The notes under the pieces: generated by a model
Told to the model about the DNA's origin: nothing
Database searches by the model: none
What the model saw: the letters and a program-made list of their open reading frames with translations, nothing else
DNA from: Fimbriiglobus sp.
GTDB lineage: Bacteria > Planctomycetota > Planctomycetia > Gemmatales > Gemmataceae
Reading direction: 5' to 3'
DNA: 34,406 bases
Assembly (NCBI GenBank): GCA_025351325.1
Contig: JANXWE010000112.1
Coordinates: 1 to 34,406 of the forward strand
Made by a program: the position numbers and the translations under genes
Shown here: piece by piece, positions 1 through 8,960 of the stretch
How positions within the stretch are numbered: position 1 is the first letter of the stretch
Layout: every line of letters starts with the position of its first letter

Positions 1-924
1 CGCCATCACCTCCCCGCGGTCGCGGGTGACCGCCGACCAGAACAGCGACGGGTCGATGGTCGGGCCGAGGGTTCGGACGCTGCCGTCGAACAGCAACGTC
101 GGCAGCCCGCTGGCGTACGGGGTTTGCGGCAGAGCCGACCACGCCGAGTCGATCTTGGGACGCACTTGGAACGTCTGCCCCGGAACCGACGGCCGCGTCA
201 CCGGCTGGCCGTTGATCATGCTCGTGATCGGGATCATCTCGCCCCGGAACCCCGCATCGGCGAAGGTTGCCCGCCGCAAGTTTTCATAAAAGTCAGTGCT
301 TTTGTTTGCCGGACTTGCTTGAGCGTAACTCGTCTTGGTCTCCAAGTACCCCGGTTCCACGTCGTCTTTGGTCTCATTACTATTCAGGAACATGTACGAT
401 ACCAAGTACCGTTCCGTCGCGGCGATGGTCTGACTGGTTCCGTCCGAGAAGCCGCCTGTCAGATTCGGCCGGCCTTCCAACGCGAACATGTTGAGGCCGT
501 AACTGCACGGCCCTTCAGTGATTCCACTGCCCATTTCAGGAACCACTTTCCAGAGGTGGAACGTCGGATCGGCCGGGCCGGTGAGGACTTTCAAAGGCGG
601 GGTTCCGTCGTTCAGGCCCAGTTTGATTTCCATGAACGGAAGCAGTTCCCGCATGAGTGGTGTGTCGGCGTTGGCATCGTCGGTACCGTTCATGAAAGTG
701 ACAAGGCGGGCGTTTTTCACGCCGGGCAGGCGTCCATTGGCATCATGGTATTGATGCATCGCCAGGCCGATTTGCTTCAGGTTGTTCGTCGATTGCATCC
801 GGCTCGCCGTGAGGCGCACCATCTGAATTGCCGGCAAGATGAGGGCGACCAACAGCAAGATGATTGCGACGACGACGATCAGTTCCAGCAGCGTGAATCC
901 GCGACGAAGTTTAGACTGAGACAT
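1..924 (-). CDS. DUF1559 prepilin-like protein, 3' end beyond window
   Basis: The reading frame opens with ATG at 924 and stays open for 308 codons to the left edge, so the C-terminus is cut by the window. The N-terminus reads [19 protein letters not shown], a type IV prepilin-type leader with the processing Gly at 9 and the conserved Glu five residues into the mature part, followed by a hydrophobic helix. Downstream are the planctomycete DUF1559 signatures, [15 protein letters not shown] after the helix and FDGSVRTL near the C-terminus. GAGGA lies about 8 bases before the ATG. In the usual H-X9-DG motif the His is a Tyr here ([12 protein letters not shown]). It follows the exported 161-residue protein by 43 bp on the same strand. 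DUF1559 proteins are thought to be pseudopilin-like exported proteins; the role is unknown. Confidence 0.9.
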   Translation of the reverse strand, partial: MSQSKLRRGFTLLELIVVVAIILLLVALILPAIQMVRLTASRMQSTNNLKQIGLAMHQYHDANGRLPGVKNARLVTFMNGTDDANADTPLMRELLPFMEIKLGLNDGTPPLKVLTGPADPTFHLWKVVPEMGSGITEGPCSYGLNMFALEGRPNLTGGFSDGTSQTIAATERYLVSYMFLNSNETKDDVEPGYLETKTSYAQASPANKSTDFYENLRRATFADAGFRGEMIPITSMINGQPVTRPSVPGQTFQVRPKIDSAWSALPQTPYASGLPTLLFDGSVRTLGPTIDPSLFWSAVTRDRGEVMA

Positions 925-967
925 GATTCGATCCTCGTAGTTTGGAGAAGGGAGAGGTGATGGAGGC

Positions 968-1453
968 TTATGGCGCGGGGACGGGAATCCACTCGCTGCC
1001 GTTTACTACAATAGTTTTGATCGGGGCGCCAAGTCCGTTCTGGAGTATGATCCTCATTTCGTATGTATAGGCGTTTGCATTATAGACGCCGATATTTATC
1101 GTGCCAAGATAAGACCCGTTGGCTAGATTAGCTACATTTCGGGTGATGCCTTGTTGCTGTTGTGCGTTCGGGTTGTTTTCTACGATGTTGAATCCATCTG
1201 GAGTGAGGGTTCTGAGCGTTGCGCGATTTGTTCTTCGAAGCGTGAGTCGAACTTGCAGAACTCCGGGAACGCCTGTGAAGTCTCCTGAGCATGCGACATC
1301 GTATGTGAGTGCCGCGTTTTTAATCGGCTTTCCGATTGTTGCAGTGCCATCCGGATCAGCTTTCACGTTTGAACTGCTAGCGAGAAATGCGAAGAGAGCT
1401 AGCGCGAGCACCGAGCACCGAGCACCGAGCACCGAGCACCGAACACCGAACAC
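968..1453 (-). CDS. Exported protein with heptamer-repeat 5' end (start uncertain)
   Basis: The frame encodes about 161 residues. A signal peptide-like stretch ([15 protein letters not shown], then NVKA|DPDG as a possible cleavage site) is followed by about 125 residues with no recognised domain, rich in Thr/Asn/Val and probably a beta-sandwich. The first codons fall inside a heptanucleotide tandem repeat. The in-frame start would be GTG at 1453, within the repeat and without a ribosome site. A better start, ATG CAA ATG at 1481-1473 (MQMTKLSV), is off by one base and in this sequence reads 34 residues to a stop at 1377-1379. Loss of one heptamer would join it to the signal peptide and mature protein. 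Base composition looks more AT-rich than the neighbours. It lies upstream of the DUF1559 gene and is probably co-transcribed with it. Function is not recognised. Confidence 0.65.
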   Translation of the reverse strand: MFGVRCSVLGARCSVLALALFAFLASSSNVKADPDGTATIGKPIKNAALTYDVACSGDFTGVPGVLQVRLTLRRTNRATLRTLTPDGFNIVENNPNAQQQQGITRNVANLANGSYLGTINIGVYNANAYTYEMRIILQNGLGAPIKTIVVNGSEWIPVPAP

Positions 1454-1461
1454 CGAACACC
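1406..1461. repeat. Heptanucleotide tandem repeat, 8 copies
   Basis: Counting on the plus strand there are five copies of GAGCACC (1406-1440) followed by three of GAACACC (1441-1461), 56 bp without interruption. Read on the minus strand it is GGTGCTC/GGTGTTC. Because 7 is not a multiple of 3, each gained or lost copy shifts the downstream frame by one, while the repeat gives the same cyclic peptide ([14 protein letters not shown]) in every frame. It sits exactly between the good ATG (1475) and the signal-peptide core of the 161-residue exported protein. Confidence 0.95.
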
Positions 1462-1689
1462 GACAACTTAGTCATTTGCATCTGTCCGACTCCGTGGGAG
1501 AGGAATGTTGCCACATGGGAGTGTGGCCAACCAACGCAGGCTGTGAGTGCCAAGAACGTTGACTAATAGAAATTACTGCCTTGGAATCATGGCTGTCAAG
1601 CGAATTGCGGACTGTTCCAAAAGATTTGTCAGATTCAACATGAATAGCTTCCGATTCCGCGCTCGACGGCCGTCTCGCAAGTAAACAAT

Positions 1690-1735
1690 CGAAGCCGACG
1701 AATCCCTATTTTGCAATAGGACTGCGTCGGCTTCG
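1690..1735 (-). terminator. Hairpin downstream of tRNA-Glu
   Basis: Arms of 11 bp (1690-1700 and 1725-1735, CGAAGCCGACG and its complement) enclose a second stem, CCTATT at 1705-1710 with AATAGG at 1715-1720. On the minus strand it begins 13 bp after the tRNA 3' end and is followed by TTGTTTACTT, a weak T-rich tail. It is a likely terminator for the tRNA transcript, and could also work in the other direction. Confidence 0.6.
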
Positions 1736-1748
1736 TTCGCATTCACAC

Positions 1749-1821
1749 TGACCCTGCGGGGTTTCGAACCCCGGTCCCAGCCTTGAAAGGGCTGTGTCCT
1801 AGGCCACTAGACGACAGGGCC
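1749..1821 (-). tRNA. tRNA-Glu (anticodon TTC)
   Basis: On the minus strand the cloverleaf can be folded by eye. The acceptor is GGCCCTG with CAGGGTC (one G-U pair). The D arm contains GTCTAGTGGCCTAGGAC. The anticodon stem CAGCC/GGCTG holds loop CTTTCAA, giving anticodon TTC. The T arm is CGGGG-TTCGAAA-CCCCG. The discriminator base is A at 1749 and no CCA is encoded. Length is 73. The TTC anticodon and the D-loop sequence fit bacterial tRNA-Glu. Confidence 0.95.
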
Positions 1822-1984
1822 TTGTTCCGGCACCAACTTCTAGGACACCCATTTTTTAAGGGTTCCGTGCCCCAGCGTCAACCCGTGTTGCCAGAATCCG
1901 CGCGGTTCCGACCCAATGCCTCATTTTCCCCTTGCCCTGCGCTCGGAAATCTCCGTCAATAGAGCTATCGCACCGCCCTCGGAG

Positions 1985-2851
1985 ATGCCCGTGACATTCG
2001 CTTCTATCGTCCTCGCCTTCGCCATGCAAATCCCCGCCGCCGGGCCAAGCCCATTCGACTTTGCCGACGGAGATCGCGTGATCCTGATTGGCGGCACCCT
2101 GATCGAGCGCGAACAAGCCTCCGGCTACTGGGAACTGGCCCTGACGCTGCGCAACAAAGATAAGACCGTGGGCTTCCGCAATCTCGGCTGGAGCGGCGAC
2201 ACCGTTTGGGGTGAATCGCGTGGCAGCTTCGACGGGCCATCAAAAGGGTACGCCAAGCTGTTGGAACTGTCGAAGGAACTCAAGCCGACAGTAATCGTGC
2301 TCTGCTACGGACAGAACGAATCGTACGCCGGGGAAAAAGGGATCAAAGCCTTCGTGGCCCAGTACGAAAAGTTGATGAAGGATCTGGCTCCGACGAAGGC
2401 CCGGTTCGTGTTGCTCAGCCCGACGCCATTCGAGGAGGTATCGCCGTTGAAAGATGCCAAGGGGAAGAACGAAAACTTGGCCAAGTACGTCGCGGCGATC
2501 CAGGAGCTGGCCACGGCCCAGAAGGCGGGCTTCGTCGATCTGTTCACCGGGATTCCGCAACTGTCGAAGGGGACAACCTACACCGAAAACGGCGTCCACT
2601 ACAACGAATCTGGGTACGCCCGCACGGGGCCACTGTTCGACGCTGGGGCGACCGATTCCGAGCCACTCCGGGCGGCGATTGTGGCCAAGAACGAACTCTT
2701 TTTCCACCGTTGGCGGCCACAAAACGAGACGTACCTGTTCGGCTTCCGCAAGCATGAGCAGGGTAAGAACGGCAAAGAAATCGCGGAGTTCGACCCGCTT
2801 GTGATCAAAGCCGAGAAAGAAATCGTGGAGTTGCGGAAGGCGTTGAAGTAA
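1985..2851 (+). CDS. SGNH/GDSL-like hydrolase family protein, exported
   Basis: The ORF is open from 1916, but ATG at 1985 gives an N-terminus that looks like a signal peptide (VTFASIVLAFAMQIPAAG), so I take 288 residues. The SGNH blocks can be followed: block I is degenerate (ILIGGTLIE, residues 33-41, GGT where GDS is usual), block II is NLGWSGDT (67-73), block III is YGQNES (109-113), and block V near the C-terminal third is ENGVHYNESGY, with His kept but the Asp three residues before it replaced by Asn. SGNH enzymes cleave esters on carbohydrates or lipids; with Ser and Asp both changed, activity here is doubtful. The fold assignment is firm, the catalytic role is not. It stands alone between the tRNA and the convergent que genes. 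Confidence 0.8.
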   Translation: MPVTFASIVLAFAMQIPAAGPSPFDFADGDRVILIGGTLIEREQASGYWELALTLRNKDKTVGFRNLGWSGDTVWGESRGSFDGPSKGYAKLLELSKELKPTVIVLCYGQNESYAGEKGIKAFVAQYEKLMKDLAPTKARFVLLSPTPFEEVSPLKDAKGKNENLAKYVAAIQELATAQKAGFVDLFTGIPQLSKGTTYTENGVHYNESGYARTGPLFDAGATDSEPLRAAIVAKNELFFHRWRPQNETYLFGFRKHEQGKNGKEIAEFDPLVIKAEKEIVELRKALK

Positions 2852-2855
2852 GCGG

Positions 2856-3278
2856 TCAAATCACGGCGGCCACACTGGCCGCCTGATACGTCGCATAACT
2901 TGTGGGGGTCTCCCACATGGTCACTTCCACCACAGGGTAGCCTTCGGCTTCGACCCAGTCGTAGATGAGCTTGGCGATGTTTTCGGTGGTCGGGTGCTCG
3001 TCCATGCTGTAAACCGGCTCGCCGGCGGCCCGGAGCATCGGTACCAACGGGTCGCTCTGGAATAACAGCATTTTGTGATCGAGCGTTCGATCGATCCAGT
3101 CGCCGATGTGCTTGCGCATGGCCGAGAAATCGACGACCATCCCCAGCTCGTCCAGCTCCCGTCCGGCGACGGTGATAACGGCCCGGCCGTTGTGCCCGTG
3201 CAGGTGTCGGCACTTGCCGTCGTAGTTCATCAGGCGGTGGCCGAAGCAGAACAGAATTTCTTTGGTCACGCGGAACAT
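2856..3278 (-). CDS. queD: 6-carboxy-5,6,7,8-tetrahydropterin synthase QueD
   Basis: A protein of 140 residues starting at ATG 3278, preceded by a GAGAAGG-type ribosome site. It belongs to the PTPS/QueD family, which converts dihydroneopterin triphosphate to 6-carboxytetrahydropterin in the queuosine/7-deazaguanine pathway. The zinc ligands are His14 (CFGHRL) and the pair in HLHGHN (His27, His29), with the catalytic Cys at 23 (CRHLHGHN). The LDHK motif (residues 66-69) supplies the Asp-His pair, and WETPTS (122-127) the substrate-binding Glu. The length is normal for the family. It starts 23 bp after the QueC-like gene and is probably in one transcript with it. The ORF is open upstream to 3761, but that extension is the antisense of the QueC-like gene. 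Confidence 0.92.
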   Translation of the reverse strand: MFRVTKEILFCFGHRLMNYDGKCRHLHGHNGRAVITVAGRELDELGMVVDFSAMRKHIGDWIDRTLDHKMLLFQSDPLVPMLRAAGEPVYSMDEHPTTENIAKLIYDWVEAEGYPVVEVTMWETPTSYATYQAASVAAVI

Positions 3279-3301
3279 CGGGGCCTTCTCGGTTGGCGGG
3301 A

Positions 3302-4030
3302 TTACGCGATTATTTGAGCGCCTTTCGCGGAGCGAGCCGAATACGGGGTCGGATCGTCCATCCCCGCTTCCGCGAAGCCGCGTTGCCGCTCCGCGCATTT
3401 GTTGCAGCGGCCGCAGTGGCGACCCCGCACCGGATGGATGCACGAGAACGTGTGTTGCAAGGGCATCCGTGCACCCCGTTTCAGCACGTCGGCTTTCGTC
3501 AATTCTAGCAGGGCATACGGTCGCAAAACACGAACATGTCCACGAACACTCCGATTCACCGCATTGGCCATGCCCGTGTAAAACGCCGGGGTGGCATCCG
3601 GGAAGGGATTCGAAGCCAGCGGTGCCGTGGCCAACTCGTGTACCCCATTGAGGTGGCACCAGAGCAGAGCTTTCGCCAGCAGAATCACGTTGCGACCGGG
3701 GAGGTAAACGGCGGCGTCGGCGGATTGTTCGTCCGGTGTTCCACGACCGGTCAAACTCCAATGTTCCCCGTAAAGATCACCGACGGGGAACGCGAGTTCG
3801 GTCAACGGTTTCAAGGCTGGAGTTCGCACCCCTTCAAGAAATTTTAAGAGGTGGTCGTGCTCAACCGATTCCCAGATGGCCCCGGTGCGAATCGAGATGG
3901 GATAGACCACCGGATAGGCCAGCAATGCTTCGCCGAGGAGGACGGCACTGTCCAACCCACCGCTGACAAGTACCGCCAGCGGTGCGGTGGCATTGGTCGG
4001 GGGCCAGTGATGAGTCAACGTGTCTGACAT
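3302..4030 (-). CDS. queC: 7-cyano-7-deazaguanine synthase QueC-like
   Basis: A 242-residue protein from ATG 4030 (the ORF is open to 4081, but MSDTL gives the normal length). QueC forms preQ0 from 7-carboxy-7-deazaguanine using ATP and ammonia. The PP-loop SGGLDS lies at residues 23-28. A PGRN motif (111-114) and the C-terminal zinc site (Cys197, Cys206, Cys209, Cys212 in CIHPVRGRHCGRCNKC) are present. The usual DYGQRH-type segment after the PP-loop is replaced by SIRTGAIWESVE, so this is a divergent QueC/ExsB-like branch. It is followed by queD. No ribosome site is obvious. A hairpin at 4056-4080 precedes it. queE and queF are not in the window. Confidence 0.85.
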   Translation of the reverse strand: MSDTLTHHWPPTNATAPLAVLVSGGLDSAVLLGEALLAYPVVYPISIRTGAIWESVEHDHLLKFLEGVRTPALKPLTELAFPVGDLYGEHWSLTGRGTPDEQSADAAVYLPGRNVILLAKALLWCHLNGVHELATAPLASNPFPDATPAFYTGMANAVNRSVRGHVRVLRPYALLELTKADVLKRGARMPLQHTFSCIHPVRGRHCGRCNKCAERQRGFAEAGMDDPTPYSARSAKGAQIIA

Positions 4031-4055
4031 CGGAACTATTCTAGCAAGCTGCGAC

Positions 4056-4080
4056 TGAAGGATTCTCGAATGATCCTTCA
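4056..4080 (-). other. Hairpin between lipoprotein gene and queC
   Basis: TGAAGGAT at 4056-4063 and ATCCTTCA at 4073-4080 are perfect complements, with a shorter alternative ATTC/GAAT pairing nested inside. On the minus strand it lies between the lipoprotein stop (4097) and the queC start (4030). There is no T-tract after it. It may be a weak terminator or an attenuating leader. I see no preQ1 riboswitch consensus here. Confidence 0.4.
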
Positions 4081-4096
4081 ATAATCGGCAGGGACA

Positions 4097-4492
4097 TCAT
4101 TCATTGGCTTGGAGCTTTTCCGCAGCCTTCGCCGCGTAACTGCGAACTTTGATGTCACGATCGTGCTCGCGGAGGTCGGCCAACTTCGGGACGACCTCCC
4201 GTGCGGCCGGGCCGAATTTCACGAGGGCGAGGATGACTTCGCACCGCACGGTGGCATCCTTGTCTTTCAAGGCTTCGCTCAATGCGGTGAACACTGTGGG
4301 ATCGGCTAGCCCCACATTCCCAAGTTTGAATGCCGCTTCTTTCCGAGTCTTGGCATCTGGGCTGGTGCGTAGCGTTTCGACCCAGTGGCCTGTAGGCTTG
4401 CCACCAGAAAGCGTCGTCGTGGGCCGTGGGCTGCATCCGACGACGATAGTGGCGATCAAAATCGCGGCCGGTAGAATGCAAAGTCTTCGCAC
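4097..4492 (-). CDS. HEAT-repeat lipoprotein
   Basis: A protein of 131 residues with a GTG start at 4492 and GAGG about 8 bases upstream. The N-terminus is a lipoprotein signal peptide: MRRL, a hydrophobic core ILPAAILIATIVV and a VVGC lipobox with Cys20 as the lipid-modified residue. The mature part holds two to three HEAT-like helical repeats (for example TRKEAAFKLGNVG, ATVRCEVILALVKFG and VRSYAAKAAEKLQ, each with the typical Arg and Asp spacing). HEAT arrays bind other proteins; the partner is unknown. It begins 24 bp after the stop of the DUF1559 gene, so both are probably co-transcribed, linking it to the cell envelope. Confidence 0.8.
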   Translation of the reverse strand: MRRLCILPAAILIATIVVGCSPRPTTTLSGGKPTGHWVETLRTSPDAKTRKEAAFKLGNVGLADPTVFTALSEALKDKDATVRCEVILALVKFGPAAREVVPKLADLREHDRDIKVRSYAAKAAEKLQANE

Positions 4493-4516
4493 GGTGTTGC
4501 CTCGTTCAGGTGTCGA

Positions 4517-5458
4517 TCAATACTCGGACGGGACGGTTTCCCCGTTGGCACGGGTACCAAAGGCTTGGAGTATCAGTCCATCGCGTGTGAAGCTCCCATC
4601 CGAGTTATCTCCGGAGACGGTGCGTAGGAAGCGCACCGATCCGTCGGCGAACACGAAATTGGATCCACCCGTGTGCCGGCTGGAAAAGTCGTCGAGGCCA
4701 CCGTCGGTGTCGGTGGTAGCGTTGTTCAGGTGCGAATGGGCTTGAACCAAGACGGAAGCCGGATAGGAACCAGCGCCCGAGCCAGGGCAGGGGTTTTGTT
4801 TTCCCCGCAGACAGACGCCGTTATTCACAGCACCGGCCCAAATCCCGTTCGCGTTCCCCCAAGATCGTTCCCCGATCATGATCGTGTTACTCGTACCGTC
4901 CGTGACGTCCGTCAAACGAATCCGGCTGTTGCGGTAGAAGATTCCCAACCCAACCGCGTCGGTCGAACCGGACTCGTCCCCGCCGACGCAAGCGGCGTAA
5001 CTGCTGGGCGCCGCTGAGACGATCGTGTTACCAAATGCATCGGGCACCGGGAACGCAGCCGCCGGCGTGAGATCGGAAGGGCAAAGGTAGACTTTCAACA
5101 TCGTGCCGATGGCGGGAGAGTTTTGCACAGGCTGGGTTAAATTAAGTTGGCGGTAAAGGTTATCCTGTTCCATGTACGGGAGCAATAGTGCAGCCCAGCC
5201 CCAACCCGTGTTGATGTCGCTGGCACTGTCGGTGTACGGGGCACTGCTTACATAGCTGGAGGGGAACACCAGGTTGGCGTCGTGATAGTTGTGAAGTCCG
5301 AGTCCGATCTGCTTCATGTTGTTCTGACACGACATCCGAGCAGCCGCTTCACGCACCTTCTGCACGGCCGGTAATAGCAAGCCGATCAAAATAGCGATGA
5401 TCGCGATCACCACCAAAAGTTCGATGAGCGTGAAGGCGGAGCGGGGCAAGCGGCGCAT
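4517..5458 (-). CDS. DUF1559 prepilin-like protein
   Basis: A complete protein of 313 residues. The N-terminus [19 protein letters not shown] is a type IV prepilin/pseudopilin leader with Ala instead of Gly before the cut, Glu at mature position 5 and a long hydrophobic helix ending in [14 protein letters not shown]. The DUF1559 body contains [33 protein letters not shown] and the H-X9-DG motif ([17 protein letters not shown]). GGAGA lies 6 bases before the ATG. These proteins are abundant in planctomycetes and presumably processed by a prepilin peptidase and assembled or retained in the envelope (inference). It is the first gene of a run with the HEAT lipoprotein and possibly the que genes, and differs from the DUF1559 protein at the left edge in keeping the motif His. 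Confidence 0.93.
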   Translation of the reverse strand: MRRLPRSAFTLIELLVVIAIIAILIGLLLPAVQKVREAAARMSCQNNMKQIGLGLHNYHDANLVFPSSYVSSAPYTDSASDINTGWGWAALLLPYMEQDNLYRQLNLTQPVQNSPAIGTMLKVYLCPSDLTPAAAFPVPDAFGNTIVSAAPSSYAACVGGDESGSTDAVGLGIFYRNSRIRLTDVTDGTSNTIMIGERSWGNANGIWAGAVNNGVCLRGKQNPCPGSGAGSYPASVLVQAHSHLNNATTDTDGGLDDFSSRHTGGSNFVFADGSVRFLRTVSGDNSDGSFTRDGLILQAFGTRANGETVPSEY

Positions 5459-5692
5459 AGCCGATCTCCAATAGTAGCAAATCGTTGTGGATGGTCAGTC
5501 GAACAAAGTTCAGGCGAGTTCTTGTTGAGACTCAGACTCAATACCACAATTCTAGTTGGCGGAGAGTGGCTGTCAATATGAAATGGAAGTGATTCAGTAC
5601 GAATTGTAAACCTTTGCAATATCACCTAGGAATCGTTGCGGTGATGAACGATTCCGGTATGCTTGGGATCTCACCCTTTGGGATTGTCACGC

Positions 5693-6757
5693 ATGTTATT
5701 GTTCGACTCGCACCTCGACCTCGGATTGAACGCCGTCGATTGGAACCGCGATCTGCGGATGGATGTCCACGATATCCGCGTGCAAGAAGCCAACTGTGGG
5801 ATGACAGATCTTGGTCGGCAAACGGGCACGGTCAGTCTGCCCGAACTCCGCAAGGCTGAGATAGGCATCTGTGTAGCCACCGTGCTCGGTCGCATCGAGC
5901 AAGCGGTCAATCATTCGTTCGGGTACAGCACTCCTCATGCCTGCTATGCCATCGCCCAAGCACACCTCGCCTACTACAAGGCGATGGAACGCGACAAGCT
6001 GATGCGGATGATCCGCACCAAAAGCGAACTGGCGGCCCACGTAGCCCAATATCAGGCCAACCCTGCTGGAACGCCACTCGGGTACATTTTGAGCATGGAG
6101 TGCGGCGATCCGATCCTCGACTCCGAGAACATTCACGATTGGCACGCCCAAGGTTTACGGGCTATTGGCATCACGCATTACGGCACCAACCGCTACGGCG
6201 GAGGAACACGAAGCGAAGTCGGCCTGACGGTCGAAGCCGTGCCACTTTTGAAAAATATCGAGAAGCTTGGTATTGCCTTAGATTTGACGCACTTATCGGA
6301 TCGTTCCTTCAACCAAGTCCGCGACACGTTCGGCGGCCGCGTGTTGGCCAGCCACCAGAACGCCCGCAAATTCTGCGATTGGCAGCGTCAGTTCAGCGAC
6401 GACCAAATCCGCTTCGTCCTCGAACGTGACGGCGTCATCGGGATCGCCTTCGACGCCATCATGCTCCAACCCGGCTGGGTGCGGTCCGTCACGAAGCCGA
6501 TTGTGACCATGGAGCGCGCCGCCGACAACATCGATCACATTTGCCAACTCGCGGGCAACGCGAAACACGTCGGTATCGGCAGCGATCTCGACGGCGGCTA
6601 CGGCTTCGAGCAGACACCCGCCGACTTGAACACCATCGCTGACCTGCAAAAGATTCCAGGAATTCTCGAACGACGAGGCTATCGCCCGCCCGACATCGCC
6701 GGCATCCTCCATGGCAACTGGCTGCGATTCTTCGGCGAAGTGCTTCCGACAAAATGA
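5693..6757 (+). CDS. Membrane dipeptidase, peptidase family M19
   Basis: A protein of 354 residues from ATG 5693; the ORF is open 10 codons further, but MLLFDSHLD aligns with family starts. M19 enzymes are dizinc hydrolases that cleave dipeptides. The metal ligands can be placed: His7 and Asp9 in DSHLD, Glu136 in SMECGD, His200 in LDLTHLSD, His221 in LASHQN, and the late Asp in GIGSDLDGG. The barrel is complete and the length is usual. No signal peptide is seen, so it is probably cytoplasmic. It is transcribed alone, divergent from the DUF1559 gene (234 bp gap) and ended by a very strong hairpin shared with convergent clpX. The substrate could be an L,D- or D,D-dipeptide from peptidoglycan, but nothing here decides that. 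Confidence 0.93.
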   Translation: MLLFDSHLDLGLNAVDWNRDLRMDVHDIRVQEANCGMTDLGRQTGTVSLPELRKAEIGICVATVLGRIEQAVNHSFGYSTPHACYAIAQAHLAYYKAMERDKLMRMIRTKSELAAHVAQYQANPAGTPLGYILSMECGDPILDSENIHDWHAQGLRAIGITHYGTNRYGGGTRSEVGLTVEAVPLLKNIEKLGIALDLTHLSDRSFNQVRDTFGGRVLASHQNARKFCDWQRQFSDDQIRFVLERDGVIGIAFDAIMLQPGWVRSVTKPIVTMERAADNIDHICQLAGNAKHVGIGSDLDGGYGFEQTPADLNTIADLQKIPGILERRGYRPPDIAGILHGNWLRFFGEVLPTK

Positions 6758-6761
6758 CATT

Positions 6762-6810
6762 GGTAAAAGCGAAACCCCAGCCGTCGGACGGCTGGGGTTT
6801 CGCTTTTACC
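6762..6810. terminator. Bidirectional intrinsic terminator
   Basis: A perfect inverted repeat with 24-bp arms (6762-6785 and 6787-6810) around a single central G. It carries a GC-rich core (CCCCAGCCGTC) flanked by AAAA on one side and TTTT on the other. Because both ends are A/T tracts it can terminate the M19 gene on the plus strand and clpX on the minus strand, lying 4 bp from the former and 8 bp from the latter. Confidence 0.93.
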
Positions 6811-6818
6811 GTTCGACT

Positions 6819-8117
<1,299 letters not shown>

Positions 8118-8309
8118 TGCGTCCCCGAAATGAGAGAAAAATGAAATCGTTGAGTTTGGAACATCCGACTGCGGATCAGTGGAGAACTATAGCTTCACAA
8201 AATTTCTTCAGGAGTCGGGAATCTCGTGTGAATGCGCGCTTCGCACGATTCGTTCACCGGTCTTGTCGGTTTTCCCGCTGGGGCCGATTTCGATGACGGT
8301 ACGGCCGAT

Positions 8310-8669
8310 CTACGGGGTCGGATCGGGTGGTACTGCCGGAACTGCCGGTACGACCGGCGGGAGCGGTTCTGGGGCGACTTCCACCGCAGGAACTGGTACC
8401 GGCAACCCAACTTCTTGCCGCATCTGCTTCGAGACCTTATCGCGGATGCGTTTGTATTCCGTTTCCGTGATTTCGCCTCGTTCGAACAAGTCTCGAAAGT
8501 GCGTCAGCGATTCCGTCGACTCGATCCCCATGCGTGCCTGTTTCTTACGCCAATTATCGAGCCACCAAATGACGATGGCTCCGGCGAGAAGCACCAGAAC
8601 GAGTGACACTGTCCCGATGAGGAACTCGGGGTTGTCGAGTAAGTTGGTGGCAGCAAAAGCCGGCAACAT
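8310..8669 (-). CDS. Small membrane protein with SHOCT-like helical segment
   Basis: The ORF is open to 8918, but ATG at 8669 has a perfect AGGAGG 8 bases upstream and yields a sensible 119-residue protein. Residues 16-38 form one transmembrane helix (FLIGTVSLVLVLLAGAIVIWW), followed by a basic stop (NWRKKQ). Residues 54-80 (LTHFRDLFERGEITETEY and on) resemble the SHOCT-type short helical segment often found at protein ends. The C-terminal 30 residues are a Pro/Val-rich tail. N-out/C-in orientation is expected from the positive-inside rule. Function is unknown. It lies upstream of clpX on the same strand, with a 192 bp gap in which I see nothing decisive. Confidence 0.8.
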   Translation of the reverse strand: MLPAFAATNLLDNPEFLIGTVSLVLVLLAGAIVIWWLDNWRKKQARMGIESTESLTHFRDLFERGEITETEYKRIRDKVSKQMRQEVGLPVPVPAVEVAPEPLPPVVPAVPAVPPDPTP

Positions 8670-8736
8670 CGAGGCCCTCCTGGCCCCCGGCAAAGTGGGG
8701 GTGGGCAGGGTTTCGGCAACCCTTGCTGTGCGGGGC

Positions 8737-8742
8737 ATTATA
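8737..8742 (-). promoter_or_regulatory. Candidate -10 box for small membrane protein gene
   Basis: On the minus strand these bases read TATAAT, an exact consensus -10, in otherwise GC-rich DNA, 68 bp before the ATG at 8669. No good -35 box is found at 16-18 bp spacing, so the call rests on the -10 alone. Confidence 0.35.
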
Positions 8743-8960
8743 ACTTTAACCCGGCACTCGGCGACCGAATTGCCGACAAACTGAAACGAAAATCGGAAAT
8801 CGGTGCAAACCGAAGCGCCGGCACGACGCTTGCGCCGTGTCCGCCGGGAACGATAGGCGGGATCGCTCGGAGTCGAGCAACCCGCATGAAGTGCCATCGT
8901 GCCGTGGAACCGCCGCAACCGATTAAATCCCCGGCGACACTCCGGATGCGTCGACTCTGC

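Noticed and set aside
124-960. Long plus-strand open frame (278 codons)
   Set aside because: It is antisense to the DUF1559 gene, whose prepilin leader and DUF1559 motifs are unmistakable; the plus-strand product is His/Arg/Gln-rich without a domain.
4031-4096. preQ1 riboswitch upstream of the QueC-like gene
   Set aside because: Only an 8-bp hairpin is present and the leader is too short; no preQ1 consensus core is seen.
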